Virus record (IMG/VR): IMGVR_UViG_3300043811_000172 | Span: 1 to 39,614 of that record | DNA from: a virus | Strand: one strand, 5' to 3' | DNA length: 39,614 nt | Shown here: positions 33,227-39,614 of the stretch, in pieces | Position numbering within the stretch: position 1 is the first letter of the stretch | Layout: every line of letters begins with the position of its first letter | Notes under the pieces: generated by a model | What the model was told of the DNA's origin: nothing | Databases searched by the model: none | Seen by the model: only the letters and a program-made list of their open reading frames with translations | Position numbers and translations under genes: made by a program

Positions 33227-33428
33227 TTCTTTCCTTTCCTAAAGGAACATAGTCTTCAAATAAATTTTTAAATTTTTCAAAAATAAGCTTGGCATCTAGA
33301 TTCCCTTTTTTTAATTCTTTTCGTATTATTTTTTCAAGAAATAGTACTTCTAAAATGCTCGTATTTTCATTAAAAATAAACTTTTTTGAACTTTCATCAA
33401 AAGAGATTTTTGTTTTCATTTTAATCAC
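33216..33428 (-). CDS. Small charged protein, unknown
   Basis: A 70-residue protein, GTG 33428 or ATG 33419 as start (MKTKISFDESSKKFIFNENT), ending YVPLGKERSVT. Acidic and basic residues alternate in helices (LFLEKIIRKELKKGNLDAKL). Its final codons lie in the GTGTAAC hairpin. A 20-bp palindrome lies upstream. No family recognised. Confidence 0.55.
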   Translation of the reverse strand: MIKMKTKISFDESSKKFIFNENTSILEVLFLEKIIRKELKKGNLDAKLIFEKFKNLFEDYVPLGKERSVT

Positions 33429-33442
33429 TTATTCCCAATTTA

Positions 33443-33462
33443 AATGTTCTACGTAGAACATT
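33443..33462. promoter_or_regulatory. Perfect 20-bp palindrome, operator-like
   Basis: AATGTTCTAC is followed by its complement GTAGAACATT. It fills the gap between the stop of the zinc-ribbon gene and the start of the next minus-strand gene, a typical place for a dimeric repressor site. No long T run follows, so it is not a terminator. Confidence 0.55.
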
Positions 33463-33667
33463 AAGCGCATTGCAGACAAATAATTTTACAATCCCCAAGT
33501 CCTGGTTTAGCTAATATTGTTTCGCCACACCGGTTACATTTGGCTTTTTCAACATTTGCAACGTACATGCTGTTCACTAGTTTAGAAAGATTTGGACTTA
33601 AGTTTTCGATTGGTTTTCTAAAATCTTTTTCACGCATACAGATACGACCGATAGTATTCAGTTCCAT
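33461..33667 (-). CDS. Small zinc-ribbon protein
   Basis: A 68-residue protein whose C-terminal part has CNRCGE (44-49) and CLQCA (64-68), a four-cysteine zinc ribbon. The first half (MELNTIGRICMREKDFRKPI) is basic. Zinc ribbons of this kind in phages often bind nucleic acid or RNA polymerase. No closer family. Confidence 0.6.
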   Translation of the reverse strand: MELNTIGRICMREKDFRKPIENLSPNLSKLVNSMYVANVEKAKCNRCGETILAKPGLGDCKIICLQCA

Positions 33668-33855
33668 AGAATCCCCATATTATTATTGTTTATTATTTAA
33701 CCGTCATGGGTTCCTATTCCCATGATTCAGGCCGATATTAATACAATATTTTAAATCCCGCAAATTTCGTTTGGGTTGAATTTTTACTTTTTACCGGTAG
33801 GGTAAGGTGGGTTAGATCTGAAAGATGGCGCTATTGGCTAAATTTTAAGAAAATA

Positions 33856-33883
33856 GGGCGTATACGTGGTGCTACTTACGCCC
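33856..33883 (-). terminator. Hairpin after the ParB-like gene
   Basis: GGGCGTA (33856-33862) pairs with TACGCCC (33877-33883) around a 14-base loop. On the minus strand TATTTTC follows. It lies 35 bases after the ParB-like stop. The rest of the 33668-33917 gap holds no ORF I can support. Confidence 0.55.
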
Positions 33884-33917
33884 GTATTCAGACTATTGCT
33901 AGGATTGGCTTGATAAT

Positions 33918-34451
33918 TCAAAATTCTAAACCACAATTCGGGCAGGTGGAATTTTTTTTATTTTCTTGTTCCTTTGGAGGAATAATATCAATTTCAACTT
34001 TGTTGTGATTCCAAACAGCTTCAAGATCAAAATTCGGTATATCAGTTGTTTCAATCATACGACCAAAATCAAGCCCATACTTAGTCGCCCATTCAGTAAA
34101 GCCGAGTTCATTCATCTTGGCATGGCTTGATGCTTTAGCTACAATTGCATAGCAAGCATCCTGTTCGTTTTCGCAATGAATGAAATTGCATTGAAATTTT
34201 TCAGGAACAATACAACCTTCATTAACAAGATCATCAAGCGCGTACTTGCGATGGTGACCATCCAGGATCCAATAATTTTCCTCATTCTGCTTCCAAACAT
34301 CGAATGAAGCAATGAAATCGTTTGTTTTAAGGCTATTTTTTAGCTTGATAAAACTTTCCTTTTCCATCTCTTTGAGATTTTCAGGCTGAAAAGGTTTTAA
34401 TTTGCGCCATTCAAACTTTTCTGAGTATAAAACACGATCTTTAATTTCCAT
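33918..34451 (-). CDS. ParB-like (ParB/Srx fold) protein with C-terminal zinc knuckle
   Basis: Start ATG 34451 (MEIKDRVLYSEKFEWRKLKP) with AGGGAAG eight bases before; the GTG at 34481 lacks a site. The 177-residue protein has the ParB nuclease-fold signature YWILDGHHRKYALDDLV and ends with STCPNCGLEF, a CxxC motif. Phage ParB-like proteins of this type are often found with DNA methylases or in replication regions, but no methylase is visible here. A DNA-binding or nucleotide-dependent role is inferred. Confidence 0.8.
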   Translation of the reverse strand: MEIKDRVLYSEKFEWRKLKPFQPENLKEMEKESFIKLKNSLKTNDFIASFDVWKQNEENYWILDGHHRKYALDDLVNEGCIVPEKFQCNFIHCENEQDACYAIVAKASSHAKMNELGFTEWATKYGLDFGRMIETTDIPNFDLEAVWNHNKVEIDIIPPKEQENKKNSTCPNCGLEF

Positions 34452-34537
34452 TTTAATAACTTCCCTGATTAAGTTATCCACAATTTTAGGGGATAAGTGT
34501 GTTGATAATCAATTTAAAGCTTATAAAAACCAATCCA

Positions 34538-34885
34538 TTAGTGCAATGATATATTTGTGAACACTTCACCCTTTGCTTCAGCTACCTCAGCAAATCCTAA
34601 TAGAATATCCGCAATATGATCTTTTATGAGCTGATCCGTTAGCTCACTGAATGGACTACACCCTTTTCCACTCATCATGTTATGGGTTTGAACTAAAAGC
34701 ATGATGTTATGAACAAAAGAAATTTTAAAATATTGCATGATCATTTCTATAAATTCAGGAAATGAATACTCTCCTTGATTTAACTGTTGAATTTTTCTTG
34801 ATAATACTTCTTGGGTTAATGTGAAACATTCCATTACGAAATTAGCTTTTTCTGCCATTTTTGATTGTTCATTATCATTTTTCAT
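34538..34885 (-). CDS. Helical protein, unknown
   Basis: A 115-residue all-helical protein: MKNDNEQSKMAEKANFVMEC, FPEFIEMIMQYFKISFVHNI and ADILLGFAEVAEAKGEVF. It overlaps the previous gene by ATGA. There are no recognisable motifs. It belongs to the minus-strand early operon with the HNH and winged-helix genes. Confidence 0.6.
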   Translation of the reverse strand: MKNDNEQSKMAEKANFVMECFTLTQEVLSRKIQQLNQGEYSFPEFIEMIMQYFKISFVHNIMLLVQTHNMMSGKGCSPFSELTDQLIKDHIADILLGFAEVAEAKGEVFTNISLH

Positions 34886-35160
34886 ATTTTAGCAATCTCT
34901 AAAAGACATTTTTCTACTTTTTCGAGACGTTCATTGAAAGCTTTCATGTTATGAGAAACTTTTTCAGGATCAAATAAAGCAATTTTATCTATTCCTTTTA
35001 AATATTCTTCGTGATGATGTACTAATTTTATCAGACCATTCACTTTGCTAATGATAGTTTCTATGGCTTCATCAATTTTATCAAAATGGCAGCGCGTACA
35101 ACCAAATTTAACAGGCACTTGGTGAATACAGAGTGTTACTGTTTCTCTTTCTTCCATCAT
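34882..35160 (-). CDS. Small coiled-coil protein with CxxC, unknown
   Basis: A 92-residue protein beginning MMEERETVTLCIHQVPVKFG with CTRCHFDK after it, then a long helix (IDEAIETIISKVNGLIKLVH, ERLEKVEKCLLEIAKI). The CxxCH segment could bind zinc. It overlaps both neighbours by ATGA. Function unknown. Confidence 0.6.
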   Translation of the reverse strand: MMEERETVTLCIHQVPVKFGCTRCHFDKIDEAIETIISKVNGLIKLVHHHEEYLKGIDKIALFDPEKVSHNMKAFNERLEKVEKCLLEIAKI

Positions 35161-35642
35161 AAATTATCTTCCTTTTTAATTTCTTCTCTGATATCATCAA
35201 AGTATGGGCGTCTTTTTCCTGTAATACTTTCAAAATACAATTCCATTATACAACGCTGAATTTCTTCATTCATTAACATAAATTTTACAGTACTAGCTAT
35301 AACATCAGCACAATGTAATGGTTTGAATTCATTAAAAGCTTCTACTAGTGGCTCTAAATCTTTGTATAGAAATTTTTTCTTTAAAGCATGTAAAAGAGAT
35401 TTTTCAATGTTTGGTCTATTTTCTGTCTCTTCTAAATGACAATATTCACATAATGTTACTAAAGCTTCTAAATCATACTCCCAAGGCTCTTTTTCTAATA
35501 AATAATATCTACGATGAACATTTAATGTATTTTCTCCTCCACAACATTGTTGACAAATCCAATTATCCCGCTCAAAAACTTTTAATCTTATTTGTTGCCA
35601 TCTGGGGTCTTTTAGTTTTTGTAAGTACTCATCTCTATTCAT
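35157..35642 (-). CDS. HNH endonuclease
   Basis: A 161-residue protein. The first 80 residues form an HNH domain: DPRWQQIRLKVFERDNWICQ with C31xxC34-type pair, TLNVHRRYYLLEKEPWEYD and LVTLCEYCHLEETE. Such HNH genes occur in phage early regions and may assist packaging or act as selfish nucleases. The C-terminal helical part (LVEAFNEFKPLHCADVIAST) is unassigned. It is translationally coupled to the next gene. Confidence 0.8.
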   Translation of the reverse strand: MNRDEYLQKLKDPRWQQIRLKVFERDNWICQQCCGGENTLNVHRRYYLLEKEPWEYDLEALVTLCEYCHLEETENRPNIEKSLLHALKKKFLYKDLEPLVEAFNEFKPLHCADVIASTVKFMLMNEEIQRCIMELYFESITGKRRPYFDDIREEIKKEDNL

Positions 35643-35671
35643 TTGATTTTCTTTTCTCTTTAAAAATAAAT

Positions 35672-35758
35672 TTAATATGTGTTATTTTTTTTAGCACGTC
35701 CTTTCCTATCGTTAGGATAGTTTCGATCCATGTCTATCCTAAATCCATTTTTATTCAT
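35672..35758 (-). CDS. Very small basic peptide, unknown
   Basis: A 28-residue ORF (MNKNGFRIDMDRNYPNDRKG ending AKKNNTY). Its ATG lies within the last codons of the winged-helix gene (TATGAATAA), with GGGAGGAG upstream, so reinitiation is likely. It resembles in size the tiny nin-type genes of lambdoid phages but has no recognisable match. Confidence 0.5.
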   Translation of the reverse strand: MNKNGFRIDMDRNYPNDRKGRAKKNNTY

Positions 35759-36419
35759 AAGCGCTCCTCCCTAGCTTTTTGGATATTGCCCTAACGTGCA
35801 TTCTAGCAACCTCCTTGGATCCCCTTTGAATGTTACTTGGCCGGTTACTTGTTGATTGTGTTTCTACACCAGCAAAATTAGTTAATGCTGAGGATTTAGG
35901 ATGAGACTGGATTCTCACCATCCCAGGAGGTTCATATGCTTTTATTTCTTTGTGTTTTTTATGCGCAAGCAATCCCTTTTTTTCTTTACTTGTATTTGTA
36001 GTATTACTTGTATTTGTAGTGGTAGGATTTTCCGGATCCGGAAAATCCGGATCCGGATTTTCAGGAAGCGGTGTGGATAACTTTTCAGGAGGAGGGGTAA
36101 ATTCTTCACCATTCTTAATGACGTAATAGTTTCCCGCAAAGGTTCCATCGGGGTTTTTTTCTTGAACTTGCTGCATCAAATTAGTTTTAATGAGATATCG
36201 AAGGATGTTATAGGCTTTGTCTCTGCCAATTTTGAATCTATTTTGAACATATTGAACGCTGATCACCCAATCTTCGGGTTTACATTGAAAATGGAGCCAC
36301 AATCCTATTGCTTGTAAATTATCACTTTCATTTGAAACTTTATTTAAAACTAATGTATATGGTTTTCTTTCGTGTCGAATTTTACCATCACCGTATGGAC
36401 TGAATTTTTCTACTGACAT
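35751..36419 (-). CDS. Winged-helix replication-type protein
   Basis: A 222-residue protein. Residues 15-95 form a winged-helix domain (LQAIGLWLHFQCKPEDWVIS, RFKIGRDKAYNILRYLIKTN, GNYYVIKN), as in phage replication initiators and helix-turn-helix replication proteins. A Pro/Asp/Thr-rich linker (residues 107-145, with DPDFPDPENP) leads to a basic C-terminus. No helicase or primase motif is visible. It is the first minus-strand gene of the divergent control region. Confidence 0.7.
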   Translation of the reverse strand: MSVEKFSPYGDGKIRHERKPYTLVLNKVSNESDNLQAIGLWLHFQCKPEDWVISVQYVQNRFKIGRDKAYNILRYLIKTNLMQQVQEKNPDGTFAGNYYVIKNGEEFTPPPEKLSTPLPENPDPDFPDPENPTTTNTSNTTNTSKEKKGLLAHKKHKEIKAYEPPGMVRIQSHPKSSALTNFAGVETQSTSNRPSNIQRGSKEVARMHVRAISKKLGRSAYE

Positions 36420-36447
36420 AACTTAAATCGTTCCTTAATAAAAAGGG

Positions 36448-36486
36448 TTGACCTACCTATGATTCAAGTTATAATTGACTCGAATC
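36448..36486 (+). promoter_or_regulatory. Consensus promoter overlain by a 26-bp palindrome
   Basis: TTGACC (36448-36453), 16 bases, then TATAAT (36470-36475) form a strong plus-strand promoter. GATTCAAGT (36461-36469) and ACTCGAATC (36478-36486) form an inverted repeat, eight of nine pairs, centred on the -10 box. A repressor bound there would block it. On the minus strand TTGAAT inside the palindrome could be the -35 box for the 36419 gene, so the site may control both directions. Confidence 0.65.
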
Positions 36487-36487
36487 G

Positions 36488-36582
36488 CGCGTGTTTGTAT
36501 TGGATGCGTTCACGCGGGGGCTAAACGCTCCACAGGTAAGGAACCTGATGTATGAAGCCCACTCTGTTTGTCGCAGGGTGGG
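36488..36582 (+). ncRNA. GC-rich structured element B (candidate phage RNA)
   Basis: It begins just after the expected start site of the 36448 promoter. Three hairpins are visible: CGCGTG (36488-36493) with CACGCG (36511-36516); CAGGT-AAGGA-ACCTG (36533-36547); and CCCACTCTG (36558-36566) with CAGGGTGGG (36574-36582), nine pairs with one G-U. A GTG-started frame over it (36491-36709) reads APQVRNLMYEAHSVCRR but lacks a ribosome site. From memory, such phrases appear over conserved leaders near ash/icd phage loci where C4-type RNAs occur; this is unverified. Confidence 0.5.
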
Positions 36583-36836
36583 GTGTGTTAAAAGCTACTA
36601 CATGAAACTAAACCATTTTCGCTTGACCCAATTATTAAACTTTTCTTATCAGAACTCAAAGCTATTTTTCTCTTTTTATTCAGAAATTTATGTATATAAT
36701 TTATACTAATTTATTTATTATGCGCAGACGCTGATGAACGCAATTTTTTAAACAAAAATCCTTGCATCCTGTTTTTAGATACAACATAATATGCGCATAC
36801 GCTTATAATTTAGAGTTAAAAATGGAATAGAATTTT
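36583..36836 (+). promoter_or_regulatory. AT-rich control region with second promoter and two TATGCGCAKACGCT boxes
   Basis: No convincing gene lies between 36421 and 36836. TATGCGCAGACGCT (36719-36732) and TATGCGCATACGCT (36790-36803) are direct repeats with one mismatch. Between them TTGCAT (36762-36767), 17 bases and CATAAT (36785-36790) form a promoter for the exonuclease operon. The second box begins at the last base of the -10 box and covers the start site, which suggests repression; the first lies about 30 bases before the -35 box. Confidence 0.6.
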
Positions 36837-37661
36837 ATGTCAATAGTACCAGGTATTTATGATATTTCAGATATTGAATATCATAACAGCGAAGGGATTA
36901 GTCGCAGCGATATTATGATTTTTAGAAAAACACCTTTTCATTATTGGAATGAAAAATTAAATCCGAATCGTCCCCCTAAAGATGACGAAGATACCGCCGC
37001 AATTCGAATGGGAAAAATGATCCATTGCTATCTTTTGGAGCCTGAAAAGTTTTCAGAACGTTATCTTGTTATTGAAAAAATAAATAAGACTACAAAGAGA
37101 GGAAAAGAATATGCAGAACAATGTGAAAAATTAAAAGGGAGTCGAGAGCTTGTTTATGATTTCGAAGTCACAGAAATACAAGCCATAGAAAAAGCAATTT
37201 CTCAAAACCCACAAGCAAAAGAATTAATAGCTGGCGCCGAATATGAAAAATCATTTTATTGGACAGATCCTCATACGGGATTACTTTGCAAAGCACGGCC
37301 TGATATCATCCATGCTAATATGGTATGTGATTTAAAAACCGCATTAAGTGCCTCTCGCCGAGATTTTCAAACATCACTTTATACTTATGGTGCATATATC
37401 CAAGCAGGCATGATTCATGTTGCTATGAAAGAAGTGATGCAAATCGATATGAAAAATTTTATCTATATTGTTCTTGAAAAAAATTATCCCTATGCTCATG
37501 CCATTTACAAACTAGATGAATTAGCAATTGAACAAGGCATTGTAGAATTTAAGAATACTCTTTTAAGAATAAAAGAATGCTTAGAAAAAAATGAATGGCC
37601 AAGTTATGAAACATCAATAATCACATTGCCTGCATGGGCTGCAAATGAAACTGGAGTGTAA
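36837..37661 (+). CDS. RecE-like exonuclease (exonuclease VIII C-terminal type)
   Basis: A 274-residue protein with the family order: GIYDISDIEYHNSEGISRSD, FRKTPFHYWNEKLNP, AIRMGKMIHCYLLEPEKF, ARPDIIHANMVCDLKTALSA and YGAYIQAGMIHVAMKE. D in ARPD, D-x-K in CDLKT and the following Gln are the PDDEXK active site that degrades one strand of double-stranded DNA 5'-3'. It is followed at once by a probable annealing protein, giving a Red/RecET-like pair. GGAAT lies before the ATG. Confidence 0.88.
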   Translation: MSIVPGIYDISDIEYHNSEGISRSDIMIFRKTPFHYWNEKLNPNRPPKDDEDTAAIRMGKMIHCYLLEPEKFSERYLVIEKINKTTKRGKEYAEQCEKLKGSRELVYDFEVTEIQAIEKAISQNPQAKELIAGAEYEKSFYWTDPHTGLLCKARPDIIHANMVCDLKTALSASRRDFQTSLYTYGAYIQAGMIHVAMKEVMQIDMKNFIYIVLEKNYPYAHAIYKLDELAIEQGIVEFKNTLLRIKECLEKNEWPSYETSIITLPAWAANETGV

Positions 37662-38726
37662 ATGAGTAACAATACAAGTTTATCAAATTATGGTTTTGGC
37701 GATTCACCTGAAAAACAATCCACTGATTTATCTTCAAGAGAAGATACTCGTGCAATGCATGAAGTGCAGGCAGCTTTTGTGATAGCAAAAAAGTTCCCAC
37801 GCAATGAAAGTGAGGCATTCGCTAAAATTATGAAAGCTTGTAAGCGTCCATTTTTAGCCGAACAAGCTATGTATGCTTATCCTAAGGGCGGTAAAGTTGT
37901 AGAAGGTGCATCTATTAGAATGGCAGAAACTTTATTGGCTTGTTGGGGTAATTGTGATGCGGGGATAAAAGAAATATCACAAGCGAATGGTGTCTCTATC
38001 GCAGAAGCATACGCAATAGATTTAGAAACAAATACTCGAATCACTAAAATTTTTCATGTGCCTCATACATTAGGAACAAAAAACGGGCCCAAAAAATTAA
38101 CCGATCCTAGAGATATTTATGAACTTGTAGCAAATCAAGGCGCTAGGCGAATGCGAGCTTGTATTTTAGCCGTCATTCCTGGTGATATAGTTGATGCTGC
38201 TCTTGAAGAATGTAAAAAGACATTGACTAATGGTGCAGAGCCACTCGCGGATAGAATTAGAAAAATTGTCATGGCCTTTGATGATGTAGGGGTAAAGGTT
38301 GAGCATTTAGAGAAACGATTAGGCCACAATCTTGATGCAACAATTGAAGCTGAGGTTGTTACATTAAGGAGTATTTATAAATCGCTCAAAGATGGTATGG
38401 CAAAACGTGAGGATTTCTTTGAGATGGGCAGCGCAAGCTCTACTAATAAAAATATTAATGATCTTATTTCTGAAAAGAAAAATATTATTTTAGAAACAAA
38501 AGAAGATTCAAAAGAAGCCGAAGTAATAAACACTGAAACTGGAGAAATCTTGCAACCTCAATCCGCAAGTAATACAGTAAATCATGAAACATTAAAAAAA
38601 CAACTTGAACGCGCAAAATCAATCGATACGTTAGATATCGCAGCCGATCTAATAAAAGAAGTTAGGCCAGATAAAAAAGAGGAATTAACCAATTTATATC
38701 ATAAACGAAGAGAAGAACTAAAATGA
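37662..38726 (+). CDS. Probable partner of the exonuclease (single-strand annealing candidate)
   Basis: A 354-residue protein starting after TAA with GGAG upstream. It has a conserved core: AFAKIMKACKRPFLAEQAMY, KVVEGASIRMAETLLACWGN, LTDPRDIYELVANQGARRMR and ACILAVIPGDIVDAALEEC. Residues 240-354 are a charged linker and helices. I have seen this family next to phage RecE-like exonucleases, and the pairing suggests DNA annealing, but sequence alone does not prove it. An ATGA overlap leads to the next gene. Confidence 0.65.
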   Translation: MSNNTSLSNYGFGDSPEKQSTDLSSREDTRAMHEVQAAFVIAKKFPRNESEAFAKIMKACKRPFLAEQAMYAYPKGGKVVEGASIRMAETLLACWGNCDAGIKEISQANGVSIAEAYAIDLETNTRITKIFHVPHTLGTKNGPKKLTDPRDIYELVANQGARRMRACILAVIPGDIVDAALEECKKTLTNGAEPLADRIRKIVMAFDDVGVKVEHLEKRLGHNLDATIEAEVVTLRSIYKSLKDGMAKREDFFEMGSASSTNKNINDLISEKKNIILETKEDSKEAEVINTETGEILQPQSASNTVNHETLKKQLERAKSIDTLDIAADLIKEVRPDKKEELTNLYHKRREELK

Positions 38727-38881
38727 GAGAATCAAAACAAAGAGAAATAATAAAGCCAGAATGGAATTTACCTAGCAATCAATGGGACCCAAGGATGCGA
38801 TTAATAAAACTGGAAGAAACCGATCTGGAAGAAACCGATGTGGGGAGTGATATTGAGATTGATAACAAAAAAATAGAATAG
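38723..38881 (+). CDS. Small acidic protein with 15-bp tandem repeat
   Basis: A 52-residue ORF, MRESKQREIIKPEWNLPSNQ, coupled by ATGA to the upstream gene. It contains LEETDLEETD, from an exact tandem duplication of 15 bases (38810-38824 and 38825-38839). The rest is acidic and probably unstructured. Function unknown. Confidence 0.55.
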   Translation: MRESKQREIIKPEWNLPSNQWDPRMRLIKLEETDLEETDVGSDIEIDNKKIE

Positions 38882-39142
38882 TAAAAAAGTTTACCGGCAA
38901 TCTCGGCGTGGGAAAAAACTTTTATTCTATAAAATAGGGGAGTTGAAGTGTGACACCCGCTTTAACAATGGATTGTTAGACGTGTTATTAAAATTAAAAG
39001 ATCTTCTTCGAGGTTGGTTTTTTAATTTAAGATAATGGCCCAGTGCAATGCTGGGAGATTGCCACCTTAATAATTTAGATGGGTATATAAATGACTAATT
39101 TTAAAATGAATAAAAAATATTTTTTATAAAGGGCAAGCTATA
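38882..39142 (+). other. Intergenic stretch with a hairpin
   Basis: No gene of normal length is supported here. CCCAG (39039-39043) and CTGGG (39051-39055) form a small hairpin without a T run. A 12-codon ORF (39091 ATG) and a 17-codon GTG ORF near 38980 occur but have no supporting evidence. Confidence 0.4.
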
Positions 39143-39394
39143 ATGACAGTGCATAATAAAAACGACGCAATAATAAATTATGATCACGGCACTAGGATTG
39201 CGAGACTAGAAACGACTATCGATAATATTAATCAAACATTAATAAGAATAGAAAAAAAATTAGATAATTTAGAGGATAAAACGGAAAATGGATTTAATAA
39301 AATAAATAATAGAATTTGGATAAATTTTTATTGGACAATAGGAGGGTTCGCCACGATATTGGCGATAATGGCTCATGGGTTTAAATGGATTTAA
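39143..39394 (+). CDS. Coiled-coil protein with C-terminal membrane helix (XhlA-like)
   Basis: An 83-residue protein: charged N-terminus, coiled coil (RIARLETTIDNINQTLIRIE, KLDNLEDKTENGFNKI) and one transmembrane helix (WTIGGFATILAIMAHGFKW). This is the classical XhlA/hemolysin layout. Together with the similar protein at 29621-29998 the window has two such genes on opposite strands. Lysis or membrane anchoring is possible. Confidence 0.7.
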   Translation: MTVHNKNDAIINYDHGTRIARLETTIDNINQTLIRIEKKLDNLEDKTENGFNKINNRIWINFYWTIGGFATILAIMAHGFKWI

Positions 39395-39573
39395 TGATGG
39401 AAGATAATCTTGATGCAAAAATAATTCAAAGAATTAGAGATTTTGATCGCGGCTATTCAGCAGCATTTCATATTCTTTATACATGGCTATCTGAAGAAGA
39501 TGTCCCAAGAGAAGAATTGTTGATTATTTTAAAAGAAAAGAAACGTCCATGGAAATTAAGAAATGGAAGATAA
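39394..39573 (+). CDS. Small early protein, unknown
   Basis: ATG 39394 overlaps the preceding stop (TAATG); an earlier ATG at 39385 in the same frame is also possible. The protein of about 59 residues, MMEDNLDAKIIQRIRDFDRG, continues with AFHILYTWLSEEDVPREELL and ends in basic residues. No family recognised. Confidence 0.6.
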   Translation: MMEDNLDAKIIQRIRDFDRGYSAAFHILYTWLSEEDVPREELLIILKEKKRPWKLRNGR

Positions 39574-39610
39574 TTGATAAAATAATAAATTATAATAAAA
39601 GGAAATTACT

Positions 39611-39614
39611 ATGA
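39611..39614 (+). CDS. Start of next plus-strand gene (partial)
   Basis: AAAGGAAATTACT precedes an ATG at the last bases of the window, so another plus-strand gene probably begins here. Nothing more can be said. Confidence 0.4.

Noticed and set aside
36491-36709. 72-residue plus-strand ORF over the structured island B
   Set aside because: It starts with GTG without a ribosome site, and hairpins explain the sequence better. Kept only as a note because its peptide phrase looked familiar.
1-39614. CRISPR array, insertion sequence or integrase
   Set aside because: No regularly spaced repeats, transposase motifs or tyrosine/serine recombinase signatures were found.

Overview
The window is a contiguous piece of an AT-rich contractile-tailed phage or prophage (myovirus morphology). 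Evidence is a tail sheath, tail tube, tape measure, LysM-type baseplate protein, gpV-like spike, gpJ-like and gpI-like baseplate proteins, and an HK97-type portal and capsid with terminase. The baseplate and fibre proteins resemble Mu/BcepMu-type phages of Proteobacteria; together with the low GC this suggests a low-GC proteobacterial host, probably a gammaproteobacterium. No integrase, transposase, CI-type repressor or DNA polymerase gene is visible, so lifestyle is not settled by gene content. Genes use the standard code with normal Shine-Dalgarno sites.

Layout. From 1 to 25.2 kb lies the morphogenesis module on the minus strand, so reading order runs from high to low coordinates: portal, a large repeat-rich virion protein, a helical protein, protease/scaffold, major capsid, head-completion genes, two tandem tail-completion paralogues, a cassette of small fibre-like genes interrupted by a plus-strand HNH endonuclease, sheath, tube, tail-assembly chaperone with a programmed -1 frameshift, gp10-like protein, tape measure, baseplate genes and the start of a tail fibre that leaves the window. 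From 25.3 to 27.2 kb a plus-strand operon of seven small, very AT-rich genes with its own promoter sits between portal and large terminase (a moron-like cassette). From 27.1 to 32.1 kb (minus) come large terminase, several small unknown genes, a DUF3310 protein, small terminase, T4-type lysozyme and a Q-like late regulator. From 32.1 to 36.4 kb (minus) come a PD-(D/E)XK homing endonuclease, zinc-ribbon proteins, a ParB-like protein, an HNH nuclease and a winged-helix replication-type protein. From 36.4 to 39.6 kb (plus) a control region leads into a RecE-like exonuclease, a probable annealing partner and small genes.

Signals beyond ordinary genes: an A AAA AAA slippery heptamer in the tail chaperone; single-base frameshifts in two conserved genes (GP46-like baseplate protein and Q-like regulator), both explained by one missing A; a Gly/Ser/Thr-rich repeat family shared by the tail sheath and a head-region protein; two GC-rich, strongly self-complementary non-coding islands (about 33.1 and 36.5 kb) that look like structured phage RNAs, one directly behind a consensus promoter overlain by a palindrome; repeated TATGCGCAKA boxes; and two perfect palindromes of 20 and 22 bp. 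The structured-RNA islands, the shared repeat module and the moron operon are the best candidates for something undescribed.
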